Part shown: one piece after another, positions 46,176-56,829 of the stretch
Layout of the letters: each line of letters opens with the position of its first letter
Numbering within the stretch: position 1 is the stretch's first letter
Assembly (NCBI GenBank): GCA_945643635.1
Contig: CALZFC010000249.1
Coordinates: 443,501 to 507,500 of the forward strand
From: Allodiplogaster sudhausi
Lineage: Eukaryota; Nematoda; Chromadorea; Rhabditida; Diplogasteridae
DNA length: 64,000 bases
Direction of reading: 5' to 3'
Notes under the pieces: model-generated
The model's database searches: none
What the model was told of the DNA's origin: nothing
The model's input: only the letters and a program-made list of their open reading frames with translations
Position numbers and translations under genes: made by a program

Positions 46176-47725
46176 ATGAAGGCTGAAGAGAAGAAGTTCT
46201 TTCTAAAAGAGATCTTCCTGCGAAAGGACGTCCTTTTGCAACTGAACTCCAGCCGAAAGCCTGAATGCAACGAGCGGCGACGGAAAGCAACTGAGCAGGT
46301 TCTCTCGGCGGCGGGCATCCAATTCGGGTTCGCAGTTATTCACACACTTCTGTTTTGATGAGCTGTAAATTGTAAGGGAGGTCATAAATGCTTTATGCTT
46401 TGCAGTAAGCAATTCACCGAGAATCAGATGAAGTCCCTAATAAAAGAGGTGGGAAAAGAAGCGAGAATTCGCTGCGCACACAGGCAAAGGTATACATTTG
46501 CTACCACCTGTTTCGTATGCTTATGTGGCAACAATAACATACTTTAAGATATGCTAATCAAACTGGAGGAGGGAGAGACGTTCGGGAAGAGGTGCAGATC
46601 GAGGAGGAAGAAGCTGCGGATGATGACATCACTCAGCTCTTCATCAATGAATTTGGAGCAACGCCAGGCTACCAAGGAATCTCGCCCACTGGCGGAGAAA
46701 GCAGCATTTTCCCGGCTAGTTTATACTTTCTCAAATAGAGTTTATACTTTTTCGCTGAAATTTGCCCCAAAGGTTTTCCTTTTGCTCCAAAACTATGTGT
46801 AAATAACCTTAATTGCTTTTATTTAGCAATCGCCGAGTGAACTCTACAAGGGCGAGTCTTCCAGCCCCGATTCTGGCGAAGCCATGGTGCAGCACGGGAA
46901 GTATTCAGCCCCGATTCTGGCGGACGCGAGGTCTTCGCGCAGCCTTCGAAGAAAAAGGTTTGCTTTCTCAACCAGCATCACGGCTGTCTAATTATTCTAT
47001 TTAGCACCTCATTTCACTGGCTGTCTAATTATTCTATTTAGCACCTCATTTCACCTCGTCGCAACACATCGTATTTCAGGTTGTTCGAGAGAAAATTAGC
47101 GCATCGACCGAGCAAGTGCATGATCACGCGCAAGTTCAAGAAGGCCAGATTAATGAAATGCCTCTCTTCCGCCCTCCTGCCATTCTGTCTACTCCAGTAA
47201 GTATTATATTCCATTTCATATCCACATATTCAAAACGCGACATTTTTATTTTAAAAAAATGCAAGTAGACACTTGCTACAAAGTTCTAAATTCGTGTTCT
47301 AAGAACATTTTTTTTGTGCGAGTATTTTGTTATTCCTCAGATGGTGCGCGGAGTATCCGAAGCAGTTCTTCGCGGCCAACACTCGGCGCTAATCCAAGTT
47401 AGTATTGTTGATTAAATTGCCTGAATTAAAGCAGAAATTGATGGTTCTTCCTTAATAGTCTGTATTAAAACAGGAATTAATGAGTTTTTTTCTTATCATA
47501 TTCTTTTGTGTGTTATAGGCGCAGACTCGCGCGTTTAATAAGTGGCACGACCAGATGAATGATGTCTCCACCATGGCTCGTTCCGTTACACGACTCTCGG
47601 AAGGTGTTCTCTCCTTTCTCCACTCATTCCAAGTCGCGCCGATTAATCAAGGAAATGACGAAGATATGATTCATGTTGATGTGCCGGCCAGTACGGCCTT
47701 GTCATCCCGTTCCAGCCAATATTAA
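46176..47725 (+). CDS. Harbinger Myb/SANT-like DNA-binding accessory protein
   Basis: Seven exons with clean GT/AG sites: 46176-46330 (MKAEEKKFFLKEIFL), 46406-46490 (KQFTENQMKSLIKEVGKEAR), about 46563-46718 (acidic VQIEEEEAADDD, then INEFGATPGYQGISP), 46828-46958, 47080-47200, 47341-47398 and 47520-47725 (ending SSRSSQY, TAA). The first two exons form the charged helical pattern of the Myb/SANT-like domain found in the second Harbinger protein. By family knowledge it binds transposon ends and helps import the transposase. No stop or frameshift was seen. A 37-bp tandem duplication (GGCTGTCTAATTATTCTATT unit) lies in the intron at 46980-47058. A host MADF/Zeste-like gene is the alternative, but the neighbouring transposase argues for a transposon origin. 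Confidence 0.65.
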
Positions 47726-48067
47726 GGATGTAAAATATATGTCTTTTAACTTATGTTTAGCTAGGAATTTTTAACGCATCAAATAGCAAGTAAAAAACAT
47801 TTGTCTTTATTTAACAGTGCTTAACATTTTTAGATATTTTAGACATTATAGAAGACAGAAAATTAAAGAAATAGTACTTTTTTAAAAAGAGTTTATCGTC
47901 CCCTGTGAATCTCCCTTTCCATTCTTCAGTCACATAGGTTTTTGTGATTTAGTTTTGTTTGTTCGTTTGGTTGTTAACTATAGTTTGTTGAAACTTTGAT
48001 TCCAAAGTGGTGCTTTCATTCGAAAATAGGAAGTAAAGTTTATTGCAAGATTAATCATCAAGAAATG

Positions 48068-49199
48068 TCACATATGGGCAACCATGTGGTTCCTAGGATC
48101 GACTCCTTGAGGAGGATGGGGCATTTGTGTGAGGCGAACTGTGCCCAATGGGAAGCCTAATGTGATTCGATCAATAACAATGTTGTGAAGGGCGCATGCA
48201 GCAATGATAGCTTTGGATGCTGCTTCCGGGGATAGGCGAATCTCACTTGCTAGCATGAGGAATCGCCTTTTCAGAACACCGATACTCTGTTCAACCAAGA
48301 CTCTCACACGGCGATGCTCAGTATTGAAATTTTGTTCTTGGGGAGTACGGGGATTTCTCAAAGGGGTAACAATGTGAGTGCCATTTGCAAATCCCTTATC
48401 CCCGAGAAGAACATAACCATAAGGTATTCTTCTTGACGCGATCGCTTGGCCCAGCTGGGACTGCCGAAGTATGAAGCTGTCATGGCTGCTTCCAGGCCAG
48501 TTTGCATTCACAAACACGATCCGGCCATACGCATCAACTGCGAGCAGCACGTTAATAGCACAGTACCCCTTCCTGCATCTGAACTGACAGGGCGCGCTGG
48601 ACGGAGCTGCAACCCGAATCAACGTGCCATCGAGTAGTCCGATGACATCTACAATGTTTGTATGCTTCTTCTTTTAACATTATTAATGGAAAGTTTTCTC
48701 TTTGGTGTTCGGATTTCTTACTTGAAAACTGTCAGCGGAAGCTGAATGCATTCGCTGCACCAATACAGTATCCATTGCTCTGGATTATATACTGTATCCA
48801 TCTGTCGCGGATCGACAGAACACCATGAATAAATCTCCAGAAGCAGTTATGGATTGTAGATTCACAAGTGCCAAACGCATCTGCCAGTACGATCATCGGC
48901 GCATTTGAGAGAAGAGAGCGGAGACCAATCAAAGCCTAATTAGAATTTCATAAAGCAGGCGCTAAAACTATATGTTTCCTCACTTGATTTTGAAGGGAAA
49001 TTGTCCAGTTCTCCGTCAAATAGTTGTTAAGATGTGGCTGTATCATCCTCTGAAGAAAAGTGATGTCATCGGAGCCCAGGCGGTAACGGCGATAAAGCAA
49101 ATCCTCATTGTTTGCACACAGATCCACATGGTATTGCCTCTCATATGGCAAGTTCGGTCTTCGTCGTTGTGGAGGAGGAAGAAGAGCGTGCCATGCCAT
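48068..49199 (-). CDS. Harbinger transposase (HARBI1-like, DDE_Tnp_4)
   Basis: Three exons on minus: about 49199-48984 (RYRLGSDDITFLQRMIQPHL, the usual N-terminal helix), about 48938-48726 (LIGLRSLLSNAPMIVLADAFG, STIHNCFWRFIHGVL), and 48664-48068 (catalytic). The DDE triad is visible: LLDGTLIRV, LLGDKGF, and HRRVRVLVEQSIGVLKRR. WPGSSHDSFIL and ACALHNIV also match the family. In the middle exon the frame that carries IHNCFWRFIH runs into TGA before the donor GTAAGA. The frame that joins exon 3 (VQRMHSASADSFQ then HTNIVDVIG) opens only after a near-repeat of ATGGATAC.GTAT spaced 26 bp. So a frameshift or unusual splice sits near 48785-48810, and the protein may be inactive. Confidence 0.85.
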
Positions 49200-49658
49200 T
49201 CTGATTAGAAAATGCACATCAAAGTAATGAATTAGAGATGTAATCATTTGAATGTAAAATGAAAGAAAATTTCGTGCACATGGCACAATATTTTTTCTCC
49301 GGGAACTTTCCTGCACCACTCAAGATTTTCTCCCGGAACTTTCCGGGAGCGGTGCGGGAATTCTGAAAGTTCCCGCACCGCTCCCGGAACTTTTGCCATA
49401 GAATAAAGGCGCGGCTGTAATTTATGATAGGGTTTTTATATTCATTTTAAATTTTTTCCTAATTTTTTCTCTTCCCATTGCCTTATATATTAATTTAAAA
49501 AAAGATGAGTCATACTGTTAATGTTGGAAGGAAATCGTGAAGATTTCCAGAAATAGGAACATCGGGAGTGCAAGAATTGCCTTAAAATTAAGTCAAATAG
49601 TACATCCAGCTAACCCGAAGAGACCCAGAAGTATGTAGAAAAAAAACGAAATAGGGAC

Positions 49659-49690
<32 letters not shown>

Positions 49691-50175
49691 TGAGAGAGAA
49701 AGACATCAAACAAAATGGAATCAAATCCTTTTGTTTAAAAAATATTTTTTTCGATTCAGCCAAATTATTAAAATAAAATTTTATTTAAATAATTGAGAAT
49801 AAGAGATGACCTAAAAGAGCATGCTCGCATAAGTAGTCGTTTATCAGAGGGTCCGCTCTCCAGTCCAAATTGGCAAAGGTGAACTGCATCTGCCTGGGAA
49901 AAGGTTTCACAAGAAATAAATAAAATAATAATGTTCGTACAATTAGTGATCAAGCAAAATAGTGTTTAATTAAAGAAAATAAATACATAATAATACAGAC
50001 AAACCGAGCAGAGACGAGGTCGACAAAGACCTTATTGCTCCAGCGGTTGCTTAGCACGGCGATGTTTCCGAAGACTTGAAGCGAGCAAATCGAGAACCGC
50101 GTGGTCTCTAAAAAACATTTCTCTTCGTGCCACTTGAGCTGGAGAGAGAGAGAGCGAGAGAGAGAGGAGTGAGAA

Positions 50176-50228
<53 letters not shown>

Positions 50229-50549
50229 GGGAGAGAGGACGATGGGAGAGATTATGCGCACAACTAAATTTATTCGTCGAATAGAACCCTATACGGCAAA
50301 TGAGCAAAACAGAAAGAGAACGACAAACCCGTAAGGATGCGCGTGAAAGCCTGTGCTACGGGATCTTCGTGGCGAGTTGGCTCTGCCATCTGGAAGCTTA
50401 AGTCATTTTCTTACAATTAGGAGAGGAGAGAGAAGAGAGATATATAGGCAGAGAGCGAGAGAGAATAGGGGGAGACATTGTTTATGAAATACGGATTTAG
50501 AGTGGTGTCAGTAGCAACAAACGACGTAGAAAGATTTGAAGAACGAAGC

Positions 50550-50690
50550 GTGGTAACTCTGACCCATCCTGAATAAGACGTATGCCAAAACATTTGGCAC
50601 CGCCTCGCCTTTAATTACTCGTACTTATTATTAGTTTATTGTTCGAGCACTTCATGGCCTTGCCTGTAGGCCATGCTTCACAGGTATTTT
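50550..50690 (-). promoter_or_regulatory. Conserved upstream block of copy G (repeated again at 50940-51062)
   Basis: The reverse complement contains GTGAAGCATGGCCTACAGGC, GTGCTCGAACAATAA, TTAAAGGCGAGGCGGTGCC and TTTTGGCATACGTCTTATTC. A second, more diverged version (AAGGCATGGCCTTCAGGCTA, AAAGGTGAGACAATGCC) lies at 50940-51062, with a long GA tract (50817-50865) between them. A duplicated regulatory region is implied. Confidence 0.45.
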
Positions 50691-50817
50691 ACACATTTGA
50701 AAGTGAGTGAGAGTGACAGAGGATACACTGATTGTGAGAGAAGAACGAGAGAGAGAAAAGGGAGAGGGAGAGGGGAAATAGAGAAATACTGATTGAGAGA
50801 GAGCGAGAAAGAGAAAG

Positions 50818-50856
<39 letters not shown>

Positions 50857-51062
50857 CAGAGAGAGATTGAGAGGGGGGATAGAGATGCGTATGAAATTGG
50901 AATATAGTGGAATGCACAGTTAGATAAGGCAGCATTGTATCTTGGATTCTTTGTGTAGAAGACGAATTTTAAAACATTAGGCATTGTCTCACCTTTAATT
51001 ACTCTCACTTCGCTAATTGTTCCAGCACTTAATTACCTAGCCTGAAGGCCATGCCTTACAAG

Positions 51063-51790
51063 TATTTTTCACACTTGACTCTACTACATACATATATCTT
51101 TAATTACTAGCACTTTGTGCGATTATTTCAAGCAATAACAGGGACGGCAGGAACCAGGGCCGATTTCATGGGCCGGGCCGTGCCTACTCAAGTGGCCGGG
51201 GATCAGAACAGTTCGTAGTGAACGACAGGGAGTCCGAGTTACCGGAGACCGCAGGCTCTCATACATACGTGTTGATCTGAAAACTCCTTCCAGGATCAGT
51301 TCGTGTCTCTGCAGGATTAATTTTTGGACCTGTCTTCTTACAATTAGTTGGACACTTACCGTGGTTCCACATCAATTATCTAAATTAGTCGAAGATATCT
51401 CCTTTTCGGCAAACGTGGGCCGATTTCAGAAAGATGGAAAATTACCTCTTTACGCCACACCAGAATCACTCAATAACCAACAGATAACAAGCTTTCTTTG
51501 GAAATCTTACATCGAAGAAGAGTCATGCAAAAAGTGCCCACTCATGAACAACTTCAGGGCAGTGCAGAAAACATCTGGAAAGAAATGGAGGAGTTAGATG
51601 AACTGCTCGGTACGGAACGTGGGCATGCCTCAATTGGAACCGTTTCTTTGACGACTGACTTTGGTGAACTTGGACAATTGATGGGGAACGACGTTGAGTA
51701 CCCAACTTGTTTGGCTTAGGTTAGATTTATATACAGCTAAATCAAAGAGCTCAACGAGGCATAGCCTTGAGACGAGAGAAGTGCGATGTT
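51063..51790. repeat. Segmental duplication, right copy (pairs with 44316-44921)
   Basis: Homologous to the segment upstream of copy F. It contains a GGGCC patch (51158-51183) absent from the left copy. A frame around 51594-51717 (LDELLGTERGHASI, TTDFGELGQLMGND, EYPTC) parallels the left copy and may be a remnant exon of an unrecognised gene. Confidence 0.55.
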
Positions 51791-51839
51791 ATAAACAGAA
51801 ACATATGAAAGGCCAGCTCTGGCCAACGCGGCAGCGCAA

Positions 51840-52200
51840 TTGAAACATGACAAACATTTTTACCTTTTTTATTCGCCTGTTAGGAAACGGGGAGATGGGG
51901 AGCGGAAGTCATGTGGGAAGACCTTGTTCTGAGAAGGGAGGGTGCGGGGAGACAGGAAAGGGGAAGGGGTGCGTAATGTTAGGGCGCCTTTACATTGATG
52001 GAAGGCAGAAGAGTTGGGCGATTCACAGGACGTCAGTGGGAATTGTTGAGTGAAGAGGAGACACCTGAGCTACCTGGAATTTCAGATTTAGTTTGAAAGT
52101 TAGTTTTTTTTGTCATTTTAATAGTATTTACATATCTTCAATTATTGTAGATCATATAATATTTTATGTATAATAAAATATTTTAAATCGTAAAATTTAA
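51840..52200. repeat. Dispersed repeat related to 60620-60800
   Basis: The left part (about 51865-51985) shares CGCCT.TTA.GAAACGGGGAGAT and a following G-rich stretch with 60625-60770. The rest, up to the stop of the next gene, is AT-rich with no feature seen. Confidence 0.4.
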
Positions 52201-52205
52201 TTCTC

Positions 52206-55200
52206 TTACTTCATCCTCTTGGACGCCTTGGAAGCTGCTGCCTTGGCGCCGGACGCGCAGTCCTTGATGGACGTGCTGAAAGTTGTCATTTATTAGCCAA
52301 AAAATTTTTTGCTGGTTTTTTTATAGTAAAAAAATTATACCCGCATTCGGCGTTGAGTCGCTCCATGAACTCCTCCATCTCCTTCTTGAGATTCGGACAC
52401 TTCACGGAAAAGAGACTCAGCTCCATTCCCATGTAGTCGACGAGGTACTGAATTATGGATTTTTTTTTAAAAACTTTCTCCGTTATTCTCTCCCTCCGTC
52501 TCTTGGTCTTTGCTCTCCTCTTTCAAGCTCCACGTCTACCGTTCTAATTATCCACTTTCTTCGTTCTCTCAGTCCAACAAGCAATCTACAATAAATAAAA
52601 ACCTTGAGATTGTTGAACAACTTCGACTCGCCCGGAAGATTGACGAGCGGGCGGAGTACGCCGTGCTGCAAACAGGGAGCGATTTTCTTTTTTTTTAAAT
52701 TTATTTTTCAATATTTTATTTTAGTAAAATAAGAGTAAGATTTTGTCCTGATTGACCGGGTCCAGATTCCGCATTTCGATCTCTTCCATGCCGAGCAGCT
52801 GCTGGTACGCGACGAGCGCAATGCCGACGGCGCACGCAGACTGGAAGTCGACGTCGCGCACCTTTAATTACTTTAACGTTTATATTAATTAACAAAATTA
52901 GCACTCTTAATTAGTCCGAATAAACATTTTAACTAATGAAGTTAATTTTGTCATTTACGATATTGCTTTTCGAATGGTTTAGATGGTACAAGGGGTTTTG
53001 GATTTTGAGTCTAAAAGTCTAGGATCAAGGGTGTTAGGGTCTGGGCTTGGCATTACGCAGGCATTGACAAACCAAGATGGTCTCCTTGGGATTGTTGTGC
53101 ACTCGCATGAGAGCGGTGTGAATGACCTCCTAAAAAGATGCGACGATTTCTGTTCTATCACGACTTTGTTGTGGGTAAATTGAATTAGTTTTTTTCATCT
53201 GTTCAATCGATTCCTCAATCACCTATAAATCGACAAAGGCTAAAGATCAAAGATCAGAGATCAGAGATCATATTACCGGCGTCTTCATGAGGCCACTCTT
53301 CTCGTAGCCGCTGAGAGAGGGCATAAAGTGCGAGAAGTGGTGCGTCTCGCAGATTTTCTTCGCGCTCGTCATCTCGTAACGATGGAGTTCGCGTGCGCGC
53401 AGCGGCTTCATCTCCTGCACAAAAAAAGTTTTTTTTTAATTCAAAAAAGGCTAAAGATCAAAGATCAGATATCAGAGATCATTATTAAACTCAAAAATAA
53501 AATGTGTCTTCAATTTAACATCATTGCTGAAACCTGTACGCTATCACAGGGGTTATCAAAGGCGCTGAATCTCAAAGATGGGAGATCAGAGATCAGAGAT
53601 CAAAGATCAGGGATCAGAGATCAGAGATCACACTCAGACACCTCGCTAAAGGCAGACTTGTCGTTTGCCTTATCGTAGAGTGGCTCGCGACTCGCGACCA
53701 CGAGTGCTCCCGGCTTGTATTCGGAGCTCACGAGCTGCTAGCAAAGGAAACGAATCTTCTCCTGAACATTTATAATGAATGTTATTCGATCAATTTTTTT
53801 GTAATTTTATAATATTTCTTAATAATTTTGTCTGGAAATGTTTTTTTGCTTTCAATTTACAGCAGCTACACCGAAAAAAACCCAAGTCACCGAAAACATT
53901 TTTATACAAATTGATTAAAATATTTTCTTTAAATTTTGAAATTATTATTCTTTTTCTACCTTCACAATGTTCTTCTTTTCCATTCTCATCTTGCGACGCT
54001 CTCGATCTTTTTCGATGATCCTCTGATGGAGCGTCTTATCGCCCTGACAACAGAAAAACAACTTCCTTTCTATCGATTTATAAACAAAAGAACTTGGCAA
54101 AACGACAACCTTCTTCCTCTCTTCGACGTACTTCCACGGATCTTTGACGTCCGCAAACCACGCATCGAACCAGAATGCTGCATAATTTAATTTTTAAAAT
54201 TAATTTAATTAAATTCAATTAATTAATTAATTTAATTAATTAATTAACTCGCAAAAGTGAGATTCTACAAAACTTCCGGACAGCAAAAAATAATATAATA
54301 CCATTTCCCTTGTGTTCCCGGCGCCGACGTTTCTCAAGATATACGCTAATTTCCTGTCTCGCATGTTTGTAGTCGTCCCTCGAACTATAATAAATTAAGA
54401 AAGTAGGGTATTTAAAAAATGGTTAAAAAATATTCCTGATTATGAAATAACTAATTAATTAGTTAATTATTATTTAATTAGTCAGTTAGTCCGCACCGTC
54501 GAAGCGGAGCGATGAGCTTGAAGAGCGCTTCGATCTGGCGCTCGAGCACCGGGTCTCCCGGATCCGCGTCGACAGCATCCATCTCGCGCAGCCTCTTCTT
54601 CATAGCACGATAGATGCGATCGAAGAGTTCCTAGGGAAATGAGCGGGAAATTTGAAATTTAATTTAATGCGTACTCTCCCGACACCTTGCAATGTACTGT
54701 AATCCTCAAGAAAAGAGAAAAAAATAAGAGAACGCAGACAGCAAAGTACGGTTGATTTTAATCTCCATGGACAGCTCCTTTAAGTTCAAGTTGGATCAAT
54801 CTCGCGCCCACACCATCGCCTCGTTGAACAGCGAGAAATTCAAACAGTCCAGATTTCTCTCCAAATATCTCATCCAATTCGGTCTATTATTTTGGTTGGA
54901 AATATAAGTCTGTGTGCAGAGACCCCGGACGTTTCCTCCACTTCAGGTATCATGTCGCCGGTAGTCTCATTGCCACCGCGGATGGGGTCGTCTTTCTCGG
55001 TTTCGCCGAAGGTGGTAGTGTTCCGGTGTTCATCAGTTGAATCATCATTCGGCACGGGTCGGACGTAGCTCCTGAAGAAGGATGTAAAAGGAGCAAGACT
55101 TCCATCTTGAATATCAGCGCCTTTTTCAAATTCAAATAATTTAGAGCAAAATTTTGTGCTTCGCTGAAAATACAAAAATTAATAAGTTATCGCCGTTATT

Positions 55201-56640
55201 TTTCAGTTCATTTCTCCTTTCTTACTCGTATCATTCCTTTTTTTTCCAATAGTGCACCTCTCCTGCGTACACTTGGTCTCCTCCTTACACGTGCCCTCCT
55301 GTGTCTCCATTTGGGTTTCAGCCACGGTGTCGGTGTCGGCCCCGGCCGATGTTCGATGATCGCTGAAAAAAGAATATTATTATAATTTGTTCAAACTAAA
55401 ACTTTTTTTAATTTAATGAACTTTTTCCTTTAAGTACATACTCTTTCTCCTTCACTTCGCCAGCCTTGGTTCGGGTCTGAAAAAATAGGAAGAAATAAAA
55501 TAATTAAGAAAATCTCTTTAAAATAGAGGATATTTTTTTAAATTTAAAATTGAAGAACTTCGCTTTAAAATGTGGAACAAAATTTGTTTTTTTCTTCAAA
55601 AATTCTATTCGTAAAAAGAAAAAAAAAGATATTGATCACTCCGTAGATTTCGGTCAACTCGTCTTGAAGCATGGACTCTTGCGCTCCGAACATTGTTGCG
55701 TGATGCTTTTCAAATTCTTCCTGGAATTAAGTTTGAAAAAAATATTATGAATTTGTTATCACATAAATTATTATTTAGACAAACAAAAAAAATTTTATTT
55801 TGTTATTTTTCTAAAGAATAGGAACAATCGCAAAAATATGATTGATATACTCTATCGTCTTTTTCTTCATTTCTTTTAATACTATTGGTGCCGCATTAAA
55901 AAAAGTCGATAATTCGCGAACACCATGTCCTCCATGCTTGCTTTTGTCGACTGAAAGTCCAGGATGACGTTGAGACTGAGGATACTTGCGTAGATCAGTT
56001 CAATGGTCTCTTTCGTTTAGAGATCCTTGAAAAAAGAGCAAGAATTGCAGACCCACACAGAAAGTTGTCTTGCTTTAAGGATTTTTGTTTAAAAAAAATA
56101 TTTTTTTCATTTTTTCTTTATTTATTTTAACATTATTTTTATTTACGTGAAAATAATTGTATCTAATTTTTTTCGAAATAATAGCAATAAATCTTGCCCT
56201 CGCTAGGACGATGTGACCGTCAAGGATAGGGAATTCAGTAGGAGGGATCTCACGGTCCTTGCACTGAAAGAGGTTTTCATTGTTATAAGCAAATATTGGA
56301 TCGAATAAAAAAGGTGTTCGTGAACATTTCAAGCTTTTTTGCCAATTGAAATTGCTTTGTTCTCACGCGCGTCATGAGTTTGCGGAAGATGCGAACGAAC
56401 TCTGCCACCGGAAGCGCGAGGATAAGCTTGAGGAGCCCTGAACGATAGTTAAATTGTCACTGATTGTGGTATAATTTTGTGCCTCTACTCTTATTTGTGT
56501 TAATTAATAATTAATTACTAATTAATTGGATTATAAAAATGGCGGACGCTCATGATGTTCGGGCGAGTTGTCGTTTTCGAAGTTGCGCTCTTGCAATGCT
56601 TTCTGGCAGAGATTGCTGAAGATGCTCTCACCCTGAAAAA
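52206..56640 (-). CDS. Unrecognised multi-exon gene (charged, helical, intracellular-type protein)
   Basis: About 17 short exons with good TTTCAG-type acceptors end at TAA 52206-52208. In coding order, stretches read include GESIFSNLCQKALQERNFEN (about 56634), LLKLILALPVAEFVRIFRKL (about 56437), EFPILDGHIVLARA (about 56240) and ELIYASILSLNVILDF (about 55990). Next come QESMLQDELTEIYG (about 55690), an acidic threonine-rich linker (55360-54930), TELDEIFGEKSGLFEFL (about 54885), and ELFDRIYRAMKKRLREM (about 54632). Then SVYLEKRRRREHKGN, AFWFDAWFADVKDPWKYVEE (about 54180), IIEKDRERRKMRMEKKN (about 54020), SEYKPGALVVASREPLYD (about 53730), and KKICETHHFSHFMPSLSGYE (about 53350). The end reads ACAVGIALVAYQQLLGMEEI (about 52830), YLVDYMGMELSLF (about 52440) and ASKASKRMK at the C-terminus. 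I do not know this family. It lies directly downstream of, and in line with, the transmembrane gene 56830-58033, and the two may be one protein with a long cytoplasmic part. Introns near 53.2-53.6 kb carry GATCAGA repeats. Confidence 0.6.
53241..53631. repeat. AGATCAGAG tandem repeats in three positions
   Basis: Short arrays of AGATCAGAG / AAGATCAA occur at 53241-53270, 53451-53479 and 53576-53631. On the coding (minus) strand the first and third sit within about 20 bases downstream of splice donors. The shared unit at separate positions in neighbouring introns suggests recurrent spread or ectopic copying rather than one expanded array. Confidence 0.75.
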
Positions 56641-56829
56641 CATATTTTGAATTTTTGTCTTTTATTTTTTGGAAAAAATATCTTGTCCTTGGCACTCGAG
56701 TCGCAATGATTACGCGGGTCCAACAATTATTGCAAATGGTCATGAAGAAAAATTTTGATTTTCTCTATTACTTATTCTTAATTTTTTTTTTTTGCTCTGG
56801 CCACTCGAACGCTCATGCGTCTCCTTCCT

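Larger units (their letters stand above)
45440..49397. mobile_element. PIF/Harbinger DNA transposon with both genes
   Basis: A Myb/SANT-like gene (plus) and a DDE_Tnp_4-type transposase gene (minus) converge, the standard two-gene content of Harbinger elements. Both flanks contain GTGCGGGAACTTTC-type motifs, in inverted orientation (about 45481-45501 and 49365-49385). The right flank is nearly identical to the solo repeat at 10434-10545. Exact termini and the expected 3-bp target duplication could not be fixed. It lies in the E4-E5 intron of copy G. Confidence 0.7.
44922..50389 (-). pseudogene. Kelch-like paralogue, copy G (E1-E7, split by a Harbinger element, 3' half missing)
   Basis: E1 50389-50326 (MAEPTRHEDPVAQAF), E2 about 50132-50008 (QVFGNIAVLSNRW, FVDLVSAR), E3 49893-49806 and E4 about 49598-49545 lie right of the transposon. 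E5 about 45400-45316 (EFSYFLYGFNKQKL), E6 about 45190-45110 (VPPGLSAII) and E7 about 44985-44922 (IIVSCGG) lie left of it. No stops were seen in these exons, so the insertion into the E4-E5 intron may have been tolerated at first. E8-E12 are absent: homology ends at 44922, where the duplicated upstream region of copy F begins. It therefore looks truncated by unequal exchange. Confidence 0.6.
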
